DNA of 64,000 nucleotides from positions 868,001-932,000 of the forward strand of contig JAIWND010000001.1 of NCBI GenBank assembly GCA_025330725.1, read 5' to 3'. Positions within the stretch are counted from its first letter, which is position 1, and each line of letters begins with the position of its first letter. The notes below the pieces were generated by a model. That model saw nothing but the letters and a program-made list of their open reading frames with translations. It was not told the origin of the DNA and did no database searches. Below are positions 55,228 through 64,000 of the stretch, piece by piece. The translations under genes were made by a program, and so were the position numbers. This DNA comes from Chlamydoabsidia padenii (Eukaryota > Mucoromycota > Mucoromycetes > Mucorales > Cunninghamellaceae).

Positions 55228-57482
55228 TTAACGTCTCTTTCTCTTGCCAGCAGCATCGGATCCCTTCAATCGGCTATGGATGACCTTCTTGGTAGATTCA
55301 TCAGGACGGACCTTGTTTCTGTTTCGATTCTTGACATTGGCAGTTTCGTAAAAGTGGACACCGACCTTCTTGTTCTTGTTGGCGGCTTCTTCAACATTGT
55401 TAGACTTGGCTTTCTTTCGAGGAGAGGCGTCGTCGTCGTTTTCTTCTTCTTCAGCATTGTTGTTATCGTCGTCGTCTTCTTGATCAGATCCCATGTCGCT
55501 CATTTCCAATTCGCTATCCACATCTTCTTCACCTTCGATTACAGGAGCATGTACTTTGGGTCCTTCTTCGCCCACCACATTATCAAAGACTTCATCCCAA
55601 TCAGTCACATCGTCGGCTATTGATGACTCCTTGGTTGTTGTAGTAGTAGTAGTTGCTGCTGCTGCTGCCGCCGCCTTTTGAGCATCTTGTTCCTTCTTTT
55701 GTTTGATCAATTCCCGTTCCTTGGCATGAAGTTCCGCATTGTTCACCAAATCTTCTTCCATAAAGTCAGAAGACACGGCGATTTTACCAAAGATTTGTTC
55801 AACACCCACACCTTTAAGTTTCTTCTTGAGATCTTCCATTTCCAATTGATCTTCGGTCTTGGGAGCCACAGCTTCAGGAGGAGCGACATAGTAAGGAATA
55901 CGACCACGTAACCAATCATTAAGCACCATCACAGCGACATTGTGGACATCAGGTTCACCACGTTTGAGAAGTTTACCAGTCTTGCGAGCCAATTGTTCCA
56001 AAAAGTCCACAGGATCCTTCCAGTCACGGATACCATAGGTGCGCTTGATGTATTCATGTCGTACGCGGTTGAGAATGGTGGGAATCGTATCATCAGGGTG
56101 AGGGATATTTTCAACGCGGACGGAGCCTTTGAGAATAATGTCGACTTCGTCATCATCCACATTAGGAGGCACCACACCAGGACAATCAATCAAGTAGATA
56201 CGTTTCATTAAAGTGATGTATTGCCATACCTTGGTTTCACCAGCAATAGGAGCCACACTGCATACCTTCTTAGCCTTGAGAGTGTTGATGATGGAAGATT
56301 TACCGGTGTTGGGATAACCAATAAAACCAACAGAGATTTGTTTCTTGTCCGAATGTAAAGAGGAGAATTGGCGTAAAAGTTGGATCAAAGAGCCTTTACC
56401 GAATGAGTTGTTGATAGAGGCATGGAAGGCGAGTGTAGGACAGTCCTTTGACAGAGTGGCAACCCATCGAGCCTAGAAAAAAAAAAAAAGAATATCATTT
56501 GAGTAAGTTTCACTTGATTATATATGCATAATTGATTTCCAATGCTTACCGTAGACCAAGTAGGTACCAAATCACACTTGTTCAAGACAAAGATCAAATG
56601 CTTGTGAGGTTTTTCCTTGCGAATAAAGTTTTCCACGTTTTTGCACCGAGTGCCCATAGGATCACGAGCGTCCAACACATGGATAATGATATCAGAGGAA
56701 TCAATCACCTTGTAGAGTTCGTTCCAGATACGTTTTGATTGACCAGCTTGTAAATACCAGGCACGGGCTTCATCAGTAAAGTCGACTTCTTTATTGGCCA
56801 ATAAGCTGGAGTCTTTGGTTGATTTGTAATTTTCTAGAAGAAAGAGCATGGATTAGTCAAGTATAATCCTCCCCACTTTTTTTTTTTTCTTTCATAACTT
56901 ACCATGTGTATCATCTACTCTAGTCATCATTTCTTCCATAGATCCAATAGCCAACTTGGGTCGTTTACGTTGAGCCTTGTTACCAAAAGTATTAGAGAAG
57001 GTATCGGTTTCCAAAATATGCATACGACTAGTGGAAGTAGGGTCTTGTAATAATGACATGGGCAGCTTGTTTTGTTTGAGTAAGACTTGATAAGGATCGT
57101 GGACCTTGGCACCTAATGATTCACGGAAATCCTCCAACGCCTTTTGACCGATCACCCGAGTATTACCTAAATACAAAAAAGATCCATTAGATTAAACCAG
57201 ATCCAGTCAATGTGACAATATAAATCAAAGATACTTACCAAACCATTTTCTGTTAGGGGCCACACGAGCCGTTTTGACTTCAGAGCTTTGAAAGTCGGCC
57301 GCCTTGATAATGTTTCCTTTAGCATCCCGGATCGCCTTGCCACCTTTCAACATGTTGATGTACTTGAGTTTCTTGGCATCCCGATAAAAGTTTTCACCCT
57401 TAACACGCAAATTGGAGGCACGATCATCACCACCTGCTTTGTCCCTGGACACCCGATTCTTTTCCTTTTTGAATTGACCCAT
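55228..57482 (-). CDS. NOG2: Nucleolar GTP-binding protein 2 (NOG2/GNL2), 4 exons, ~675 aa
   Basis: Circularly permuted GTPase placed on pre-60S particles before nuclear export. It starts [20 protein letters not shown] at 57482. N-terminal NGP1NT domain ([37 protein letters not shown]) is followed by the permuted G domain: [15 protein letters not shown] (G4) first, then [15 protein letters not shown] (G1), [15 protein letters not shown] (G2) and [10 protein letters not shown] (G3). The C-terminal region is Lys/acidic, with an Ala-Thr run (55624-55680 encoded), long acidic patches, and ends [12 protein letters not shown]. All features match NOG2. A retrotransposon LTR begins 157 bp upstream of its start codon, so its promoter is short or partly displaced. 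Confidence 0.95.
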
Positions 57483-57618
57483 TGGAAGATTGATATAATA
57501 ATGAGTTGAAGAAAGGAAGGAAAGGATTTTTTTTTTTTTTTTGAAAAGGAGAGTTTTTCTAAAGCCGCTGACTGCTTTTTCTTCCAAAGTGGTTTGGTGA
57601 GAAGATGAAAAAGTAAAA

Positions 57619-57630
57619 ATTCAAATCCCG
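57619..57630. promoter_or_regulatory. Dispersed ATTCAAATCCCG motif upstream of NOG2
   Basis: A representative copy of the recurrent motif, lying 137-148 bp upstream of the NOG2 ATG and 8 bp outside the left LTR. Other copies are listed in the finding on this motif. Confidence 0.4.
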
Positions 57631-57638
57631 TTATATGG

Positions 57639-57773
57639 TGTCATATACTCCGCTCTTTCTCTATATATATTTATCCTTTGTTATATCAATAAACATTATC
57701 TTTTCTTCTCACTCATATCTCATCTCTTATTTGGACTCCGCTCCGTCTCCGTCTTTAAAACCTAAACATTACA
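57639..57773 (+). repeat. Left LTR of Ty3/Gypsy element (135 bp)
   Basis: It starts TGTCATATACTCC, ends AACATTACA (TG...CA) and is identical by eye to 62056-62190. Inside are TATATATATT (~57662) and CAATAAAC (~57687), plausible TATA and poly-A signals. Flanked on the left by ATGG. Confidence 0.93.
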
Positions 57774-57792
57774 TGGTGAGACTACCAAACCA
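57774..57792 (+). other. Candidate primer-binding site
   Basis: TGGTGAGACTACCAAACC begins at the first base after the left LTR. TGG complements the CCA tail of a tRNA. The matching tRNA species cannot be assigned here. Confidence 0.5.
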
Positions 57793-57794
57793 CC

Positions 57795-60700
57795 ATGGCG
57801 CCTAAATATTCAACAACACCGGGGATCAACCCTAACCAGCTCCAACAATCCAGTGAATTCACCAACTGGTTACAGCTACAAACGGCAGAAAAGCTCCCAA
57901 TCACACCCTACTCGCCCAATACCAGTCTTCGTTCATGGTTTAAAACTTATGAAGCAATCGCCGACAGCTATGGCATACCACATCAACTCCTTATCCGACC
58001 CTCAATCAACCTTTTACCCCAACAACTCCAAGTGTACGCACTCAAGCTGAATCCAATCTTACTAACATCATGGAACCGCTACCAAGAGACGTTGCTGGCA
58101 CGGTTCGGCAGACCTGCCGAAAAAGAGGATCAAGAGACCATGGCTAAACTCAACCAACTTAAACAACAACGAAACCAACCTTTGGCTCTTCATGCGACTG
58201 ACTTCGACAACACTATTAGGGATCTCAACAAGGCAAAACGGGACAGAGAACTCATTGACATCTTTATTCGGTCTCTACACTCTGAAACACTCAAATATCT
58301 ATTATTTTCACAGCTGCGCGCATTCGACAGAGATAACTCAAATGGTGACCCAAAGGACAAAAAATCTCTCACTTTAGCAGAAGTTGTCGACGAAGCCCTC
58401 AGCATCGAACAGAACGTTTATGATTATCCTTCTCTCTTCAACGATCAACCTCAACAATTCAACCATCAACAAAACATACAACCTATCGACGAAGACGTGG
58501 AAATGATTGGCCATATTCGGCATGGACAGCGAAACGGTAACCGCAACAACAACTACAACAACAACAATCACCACAACAATAACCGACGCAACAACAACAA
58601 CCAACAAAAACGTGCGTGGACCGAAAACGGAAAACCCATTTGCGACGTATGTGGAAAAATTGGTCATCTCACAAAACGATGTTACAAGAACGCCAAAGCC
58701 AACCGTGGGAACTACACTAAATCAACTCGCAATGTCAATTCGGTGCAAGTTTCTGGCAACACCAATGATACACAAAAAGCTTCTGAAAACTCGGAAAGGA
58801 AAGTAGAAATCAATCATATATCTCATGTTGCAAACACTCGATACTACTCACCCCATTGCTCTATTTCTATTCAAGGCCACGACTTATTGGCGTTAGTCGA
58901 TACAGGCGCTGAAATCTCGGCAATTGACTATTCCACATGCACCAAACTCAACCTTGCACTTGACACCACAAATTCCATAGACTATCAAGATATTAATGGG
59001 AACACAACATCCACCTGCGGTACAGCAAAAGTGATATTATTCGGAAAACAGGTGCACCTACATGTGATTCAGAATCTCTCGAAATCATTAGTCATCGGGT
59101 ATGATCTTATTAAGCAACTCAAAGGGATTGTGGACTCGAACAAGCAGCAATTGATCATCAACATCAACGGCAACAAAATTGATATACCGATCGCATCAAA
59201 ATCTTCCAACATATTTGCAACCTCTGTTCTCACACCAAACGAAAAACAGCAAATACATCAAATCATTCAACATCACTCGGCCATAATTCCGGAGAATAAC
59301 AAAAAACCATCCGTGACCAACCTCATCGAATTTACAATCGATACTGGTGATTCCCAACCTATATTCATTCCACCACGGCGCTTGCACCCAATAATACAGC
59401 AACAAATGGACACGGAATTGGAAGAACTCATCTCTCTCAACATCATTTCATTGGTCCAGTCTCCACAGTGGGCCTCACCAGCTCACATGGTGAAGAAAGC
59501 AGATGGATCATACCGTCTTGTTGGTGATTACAAAGCTATTAATCAGGTGACAAAAAGAATACAATACACATTTACTTCCATACATGACGCTCTTGATTCA
59601 TTAGGACAAGCAACAATATTCACCAAATTGGATCTCGCTAGCGGCTACTGGCAAATACCGGTGAAACAAGAGCATCGTCCAAAAACTGCTCTGTCAACAA
59701 GAAACGGTGTATATCAATTCAACGTCATGCCTTTTGGTCTATCCAACGCTCCAGCCGTCTTCCAATCACTAATGGATCAAGTACTGTCTAACTTAAAATG
59801 GTCCTGCTGTACGTGTTATATGGACGACATTGTCATCTACTCCTCCTCCATCTCTCAACACCTCCAACATCTACAACTGGTTCTCGATGCTCTTCTCGCT
59901 GCTAATCTGTCCATCAAGCTGTCAAAATGCCAATTTGCTGTTCCAAAAATCAAGTATCTCGGTTTCATCATCTCTGAAAACGGCGTAACATCAGATCCAG
60001 ATAAAATTGCACCAATCATCAACTTCCCAACACCTCAAACGATAAAACATGTCGAGCGCTTCCTTGGAATGGCCAATGTGTACCATCGATTCATATCTTC
60101 TTTTGCCGTCAAATCGGAGCCACTGCGTCGCCTCAAGAAAAAAGAAACCCCCTTCACGTGGAACACCGATCAACAACATGCTTTCACGACATTAAAAAAC
60201 GACCTTGCATCTTTGCCAACACTCAAGCAACCCAACTTTATACTCCCATTCGAAATTCACTCTGATGCAGCTACAACATCTGGAATTGCAGTAATTCTTT
60301 GCCAACGCCATCATGATTACCCTTATCCTTTATCGTTTGCATCTAGATCTCTCTCACCTGCTGAAAAGAACTATAGCGTCCAGGAACTTGAAGCTCTCGC
60401 GATATACTGGGGAATCAAGAAGTTTCGCTGCTACATTGAATGCTCACCAGTCACCGTATACACTGACCACTCTTCCTTATCATGGCTACTCAACACCAAG
60501 GAGCACCATCAACCTCGGCTCTGGCGCTGGTCATTATTCCTCAAACAATTTGATATCAACATACAATACATCAAGGGCTCCAACAACCATGCAGCAGACG
60601 CTCTCTCTCGACACCCACTACCGTCAATGCATGCAATTTCAACATCATTCACAGCACTCAACACAATTGATTGGAAATCTGCACAAGAAAAGGATCTCCT

Positions 60701-61901
60701 TATAGGGAAGTTGAAACTGAAAGTAAACAGAAAGGACTCTCGATACACACTCATTGATTTTATCTTGTACAAATTGCTCCCTAGGTCGTCAGACAAGTCC
60801 AAAAACAACATTTGCTTGGTGGTACCTTCTCAACTTCAATCATTAGTCATACAACAACACCATGCAAGCATCTGGGCTGGACATTTTGGAATAAACAAGA
60901 CAATCAAGAAAATCATAAACTCAAAACTTTGGTGGACAACAATATACAGCGACGTCAAAAACTTTATCACCAAATGCAATCTGTGTCAACAAACGAAATC
61001 ACCAAATCACCCTATAAAGACAATTGACCGCGACACCACCGGCAATCATCCGTTTCACCGTGTAGCTTTGGATTTTTTTGGACCTCTACCAAAAACGAAC
61101 AACAACAGTCAGTACATCCTGGTCATCGTGGATACCTTCAGCCGATACATCGAACTCTATCCTATGCCAACTACAACTCAAGAAGCTGTAGTATCGATTC
61201 TATACAACAAATTTGTACCTAGACATGGCTTACCATATGAATGGCTTTCCGACAATGGCCCACCCTTTGGATCATCCTTCGTCAACCAACTCGCACAAGC
61301 ATTCCAAATTGACATCAAATTTACACCAGCGTATCACCCGCAATCGAACGGCATAGTGGAACGGATGATGGGTACCATTAGACGCATGATCATTTCCTAC
61401 ATCGACCAACCAAGAATAAACGAACATTGGGACCAACATTTACGGATTTTCCGATTCGTCCACAACACAACAACACACGATTCAACGAAGAATACTCCCT
61501 TTTTCCTGGTTCACGGTCGCGAAGCACGCTTGCCTCTCATTTCTGGAAATGTCATCACTCCACCATCATACTCGCACACATCATATAAAGCACCACCCAT
61601 CTCTGACTACATCGACAATATGAACTCGGTATTGAACACTGCCTACGACGTTATATGTAATCACAAAGCGAAATCCTCATCTTTACGACCAAATCCTTAT
61701 GCAGTCAACGACTCGGTCTTGCTCTTCAACACACAACAAACTCGATCGCAACAACATCGGCACCGGAAACTGCTATTAGATTGGGTCGGTCCATATACAA
61801 TCAAGGAAATCAACTCGCCTTCAACAGTTACCTTAATAGATTCGAACAACAAAGTGACCAAAAACGTTCACATCAGCCGAATCAAGCAACATCACTCTTA
61901 A
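57795..61901 (+). CDS. Gag-Pol polyprotein of Ty3/Gypsy retrotransposon, 1368 aa, single frame
   Basis: Domains in order (approximate residues): Gag-like helical region (30-200, SWNRYQETLLARFGRP), poly-Asn linker, CCHC knuckle CDVCGKIGHLTKRC (~282), retropepsin ALVDTGAEISAID (~366), reverse transcriptase (QWASPAHMVKKADGSYRLVG, YMDDIVIYSSS ~674), RNase H (EIHSDAATTSGIAVI ~820, VYTDHSSLSWLL), integrase HHCC (HHASIWAGHFG ... CNLCQQTK) and core (ALDFFGPL, SDNGPPFGSSF, HPQSNGIVERMMGT), ending with the GPY/F-like DWVGPYTIKEI and HISRIKQHH. No gag/pol frameshift or stop. No chromodomain is visible. Codons are A/C-rich (CAA, AAC, ATC), unlike the neighbours. Confidence 0.95.
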   Translation: MAPKYSTTPGINPNQLQQSSEFTNWLQLQTAEKLPITPYSPNTSLRSWFKTYEAIADSYGIPHQLLIRPSINLLPQQLQVYALKLNPILLTSWNRYQETLLARFGRPAEKEDQETMAKLNQLKQQRNQPLALHATDFDNTIRDLNKAKRDRELIDIFIRSLHSETLKYLLFSQLRAFDRDNSNGDPKDKKSLTLAEVVDEALSIEQNVYDYPSLFNDQPQQFNHQQNIQPIDEDVEMIGHIRHGQRNGNRNNNYNNNNHHNNNRRNNNNQQKRAWTENGKPICDVCGKIGHLTKRCYKNAKANRGNYTKSTRNVNSVQVSGNTNDTQKASENSERKVEINHISHVANTRYYSPHCSISIQGHDLLALVDTGAEISAIDYSTCTKLNLALDTTNSIDYQDINGNTTSTCGTAKVILFGKQVHLHVIQNLSKSLVIGYDLIKQLKGIVDSNKQQLIININGNKIDIPIASKSSNIFATSVLTPNEKQQIHQIIQHHSAIIPENNKKPSVTNLIEFTIDTGDSQPIFIPPRRLHPIIQQQMDTELEELISLNIISLVQSPQWASPAHMVKKADGSYRLVGDYKAINQVTKRIQYTFTSIHDALDSLGQATIFTKLDLASGYWQIPVKQEHRPKTALSTRNGVYQFNVMPFGLSNAPAVFQSLMDQVLSNLKWSCCTCYMDDIVIYSSSISQHLQHLQLVLDALLAANLSIKLSKCQFAVPKIKYLGFIISENGVTSDPDKIAPIINFPTPQTIKHVERFLGMANVYHRFISSFAVKSEPLRRLKKKETPFTWNTDQQHAFTTLKNDLASLPTLKQPNFILPFEIHSDAATTSGIAVILCQRHHDYPYPLSFASRSLSPAEKNYSVQELEALAIYWGIKKFRCYIECSPVTVYTDHSSLSWLLNTKEHHQPRLWRWSLFLKQFDINIQYIKGSNNHAADALSRHPLPSMHAISTSFTALNTIDWKSAQEKDLLIGKLKLKVNRKDSRYTLIDFILYKLLPRSSDKSKNNICLVVPSQLQSLVIQQHHASIWAGHFGINKTIKKIINSKLWWTTIYSDVKNFITKCNLCQQTKSPNHPIKTIDRDTTGNHPFHRVALDFFGPLPKTNNNSQYILVIVDTFSRYIELYPMPTTTQEAVVSILYNKFVPRHGLPYEWLSDNGPPFGSSFVNQLAQAFQIDIKFTPAYHPQSNGIVERMMGTIRRMIISYIDQPRINEHWDQHLRIFRFVHNTTTHDSTKNTPFFLVHGREARLPLISGNVITPPSYSHTSYKAPPISDYIDNMNSVLNTAYDVICNHKAKSSSLRPNPYAVNDSVLLFNTQQTRSQQHRHRKLLLDWVGPYTIKEINSPSTVTLIDSNNKVTKNVHISRIKQHHS

Positions 61902-62055
61902 TTATAAATTAAATTATATATTATTGTCATATTTTTTTTTACATCATTTGGAGTCATGCTTTTTCCCACTGGGTTTTACCGCAGACTCCGTAGTTTATTG
62001 ATCTTATATATATACTTTTTTTCTCTCACCATTGTCTTCTTCTTAAACGTGGGGA

Positions 62056-62190
62056 TGTCATATACTCCGCTCTTTCTCTATATATATTTATCCTTTGTTA
62101 TATCAATAAACATTATCTTTTCTTCTCACTCATATCTCATCTCTTATTTGGACTCCGCTCCGTCTCCGTCTTTAAAACCTAAACATTACA
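62056..62190 (+). repeat. Right LTR of Ty3/Gypsy element (135 bp)
   Basis: Same sequence as 57639-57773 by eye; followed by the target duplication ATGG. Confidence 0.93.
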
Positions 62191-62390
62191 ATGGTACAGA
62201 ATTGAATCGGCATGTAAAAGTTGGAATACAGTAGGACGATCTGCATACAACACTCATGTCATACATTTTCATTGATAAGAGAAGAAGACAAAGTTTATAA
62301 AGTTGTATTTTATTTTATTAGGTTAATTTTTGTTAAGTAAGAGTATATTGTGTAAATTGTCTAAACTAGTTAATTCAAATAAGGCAGCTT

Positions 62391-64000
62391 CTACAACCGG
62401 GAGACTATAAACCAAGTATTAAACGTGTGTTAGTATGGTATTAGTAACAGGAATGAATGGACGGTCAGTTTACCATCTCTACCACAAGCAAAGGTTAGGA
62501 GCCAGTACATTGGGATGAGCATTTTGTTTCTGGCACTAACACTCATGCTCATATAAGCAGATCTACAAAAAAAAAAAAGGTGTGTCAAGTTGATGATCAT
62601 CAAGTAGCCAGTCATCTCCATCTACATTACCTCCAGAAAAGCCATGCAAAGTATCCCCCTTCAGTGGCCTTCTCGTGAACTGGTGACATGTCAACCACTG
62701 CTTTCCAAGAGCCGATATACGCCTAGTATAAATCAACAAAGAGCTTGTGTAAGTATCAGATTCCGGGTATCTTTTCTTCTTACCATTGAGCCCATGTTCT
62801 TGAAACTAAATCCTTCTTGGGTAGATTTGCCCTTGATTTGATTGTTCAGCACTAAGATGAGATGACAGTATAAAGTGATATTAGTATCAAAGGATTTTAT
62901 CTTGGTTCGTTCTTGAGTTTTACCTTTGCTGAGATAAATGGCTTTTTGATTGGCAACCTATAGGAAGAGAATGATGATGACAGTCAGTATTACTCTTTAT
63001 TTCCATCCCTTCGCCATCCTAATACATACCTGAGCAGTTGCTGGTAAATCATGGTTTTCAATGGTGGCACAATCACCCAGTGCATATCTACAAAACAAGA
63101 TATAAGATTAGTTAAAGGGTATTGTTATGTTTATGATTTCATTACTTACACGTTTGAATAGGGTTCTTTGTTTTCACTGTCCAAAACTTGTAATTTGGAG
63201 TTTGTTAAGATTCTATGTCATAGATCAGTTAATTCGATAAATTCATTCCTTTTTTTTGTATATTGCTTACCTATGACTTCGTCCATCCTTGGCAATGTCT
63301 TGTAAAGATTCCACCAAAGGATTTTGCATAAGACCAGTGGACCATACCAACATACCATATGGGACTACAACCCCCCCCCAACATGCATATGAGAATCAAA
63401 GAGTTTTTTTTATGTGTATACCTTACCTCTTCCTTCTTCCTTGATGTCGAGGTAGTCCTTTTCGACTCGTTCCACATGTGTTCCTGTTTTGATTTGGATA
63501 CCCCGCCGAGTAAACTTCTTGGTGGCATAGTCAGAGAGTTTGGAATCAAAGCTGTTGAGAATGGTTGATCCGACATCATATACTGTCATTCTTGTATAGT
63601 CCATTAGTTGAGGATAAAGACGGGAGAGATCTTCAGAGATAAAATCATACAGTTCGGAAGAGAATTCAACACCCTATTTACACAACAACAGACATGTCAG
63701 AGAAGAGTAATGTTTTTTTTTTGGGGGGGGGGAGGTTACTTACTGTAGGTCCACCACCAACAACGGCAAAGTGCAGTTTGGCTGATTTTTCATCATCGGT
63801 CACACCTGGTTGAGCAGCATATTCAAAACCTGCCGAATCAAATAAAACCAAGTTAGTACTGTGCATTAGCGATCAAGAGGGGGGGATTTATACTTACATT
63901 CTAGTACACGGCTTCGAATCTTTTTAGCATCACTAATATCCTTCAAAAAGATTCCATGTTCCTTGACGCCAGGAGTGTTGAAGGTATTGGAATAAGCCCC
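62391..64000 (-). CDS. Type-II (alternative) NADH:ubiquinone oxidoreductase, 5'-incomplete at the window edge
   Basis: Single-subunit, rotenone-insensitive NADH dehydrogenase of the mitochondrial inner membrane. The minus strand enters at 64000 and is cut into many small exons. Visible parts: FNTPGVKEHGIFLKDISDAK, LHFAVVGGGPTGVEFSSEL (second dinucleotide fold, GxGxxG), ATKKFTRRGIQIKTGTHVER, PYGMLVWSTGL, VYALGDCATIE (FAD-binding Asp), GYFAWLFWRSAYMSMSVSAR and NKMLIPMYWLLTFACGRD. A 14-nt last exon (62391-62404) supplies VSRL-stop, matching the usual GRDxSRF-like C-terminus. The N-terminal part (first NAD/FAD fold) lies outside. External versus internal cannot be decided. Confidence 0.93.

Larger units (their letters stand above)
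57639..62190 (+). mobile_element. Complete Ty3/Gypsy-type LTR retrotransposon
   Basis: 4552 bp, with two 135-bp LTRs identical by eye. The four bases ATGG precede the left LTR (57635-57638) and follow the right LTR (62191-62194): a target-site duplication. A TGG-starting primer-binding site follows the left LTR directly (57774 on), and a short purine tract GTGGGGA precedes the right LTR (62049-62055). One intact gag-pol ORF. All this indicates a recent, possibly still competent insertion between NOG2 and the NADH dehydrogenase gene. Confidence 0.95.

Noticed and set aside
62191..62390. Additional coding sequence between the right LTR and the NADH dehydrogenase end
   Set aside because: Only AT-rich 3' flank with no open frame of interest.

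Overview
This window is a nuclear segment of a fungus, most likely a member of Mucoromycota (Mucorales-like). The evidence is AT-rich, gene-dense DNA, many short introns (about 45-110 bp, GT...AG) often carrying very long poly-T/poly-A runs, and the gene set: lanosterol synthase, septin, a P5-type ATPase, a type-II NADH dehydrogenase and a fungal-type GPI ethanolamine-phosphate transferase. The clade is an inference; the eukaryotic fungal nature is clear. Exon joins were rebuilt by hand and checked for reading phase.

Layout. 0.5-2.6 kb: vacuolar amino-acid transporter (+). 2.9-3.6 kb: OHCU decarboxylase (-). 3.9-5.2 kb: septin (-). 6.2-7.7 kb: FKBP-TPR immunophilin (-), sharing a 142-bp bidirectional promoter with a BTB protein (7.8-10.1 kb, +). 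11.0-13.9 kb: GPI13/PIG-O (-). 14.3-16.1 kb: tRNA dimethylallyltransferase MOD5 (-). 16.7-18.9 kb: PP1-docking leucine-rich-repeat protein (+). 19.8-20.8 kb: coiled-coil protein (+). 21.3-22.0 kb: ribosomal protein eS10 (+). 22.2-24.5 kb: MFS-like transporter (-). 26.3-28.9 kb: ERG7 (+). 29.4-30.3 kb: ribosomal protein uL2 (+). 32.0 kb: tRNA-Ala(AGC). 34.0-36.4 kb: ferric reductase (+). 40.9-42.5 kb: subtilisin-like protease (+). 43.6-46.4 kb: Nudix/CCCH/W2 fusion (-). 49.3-54.2 kb: P5 ATPase with a Cys-rich N-terminal ectodomain (+). 54.6 kb: small His-rich protein (+). 55.2-57.5 kb: NOG2 (-). 57.6-62.2 kb: complete Ty3/Gypsy retrotransposon with visually identical 135-bp LTRs (+). 62.4 kb to the right edge: 5'-incomplete type-II NADH dehydrogenase (-).

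The accessory core is 37.3-40.2 kb. It holds an amino-acid transporter pseudogene whose two halves lie in opposite orientation at the ends of a ~2.6-kb block, as an inversion would leave it. Inside the block are a large palindrome of ~235-bp repeat units and a broken Helitron-type (PIF1-like) helicase remnant.

The most novel items are: the Nudix + tandem CCCH + W2 protein, which looks like a one-polypeptide mRNA-fate factor; a TTTMAAATCCCG-like motif dispersed over the window in either orientation, often ~80-150 bp upstream of start codons; the palindrome/inversion/Helitron block; and the P5 ATPase with a secreted-type Cys-rich head. Gene functions are otherwise mostly housekeeping: sterol synthesis, GPI anchors, ribosome biogenesis, tRNA modification, respiration and metal/amino-acid transport.
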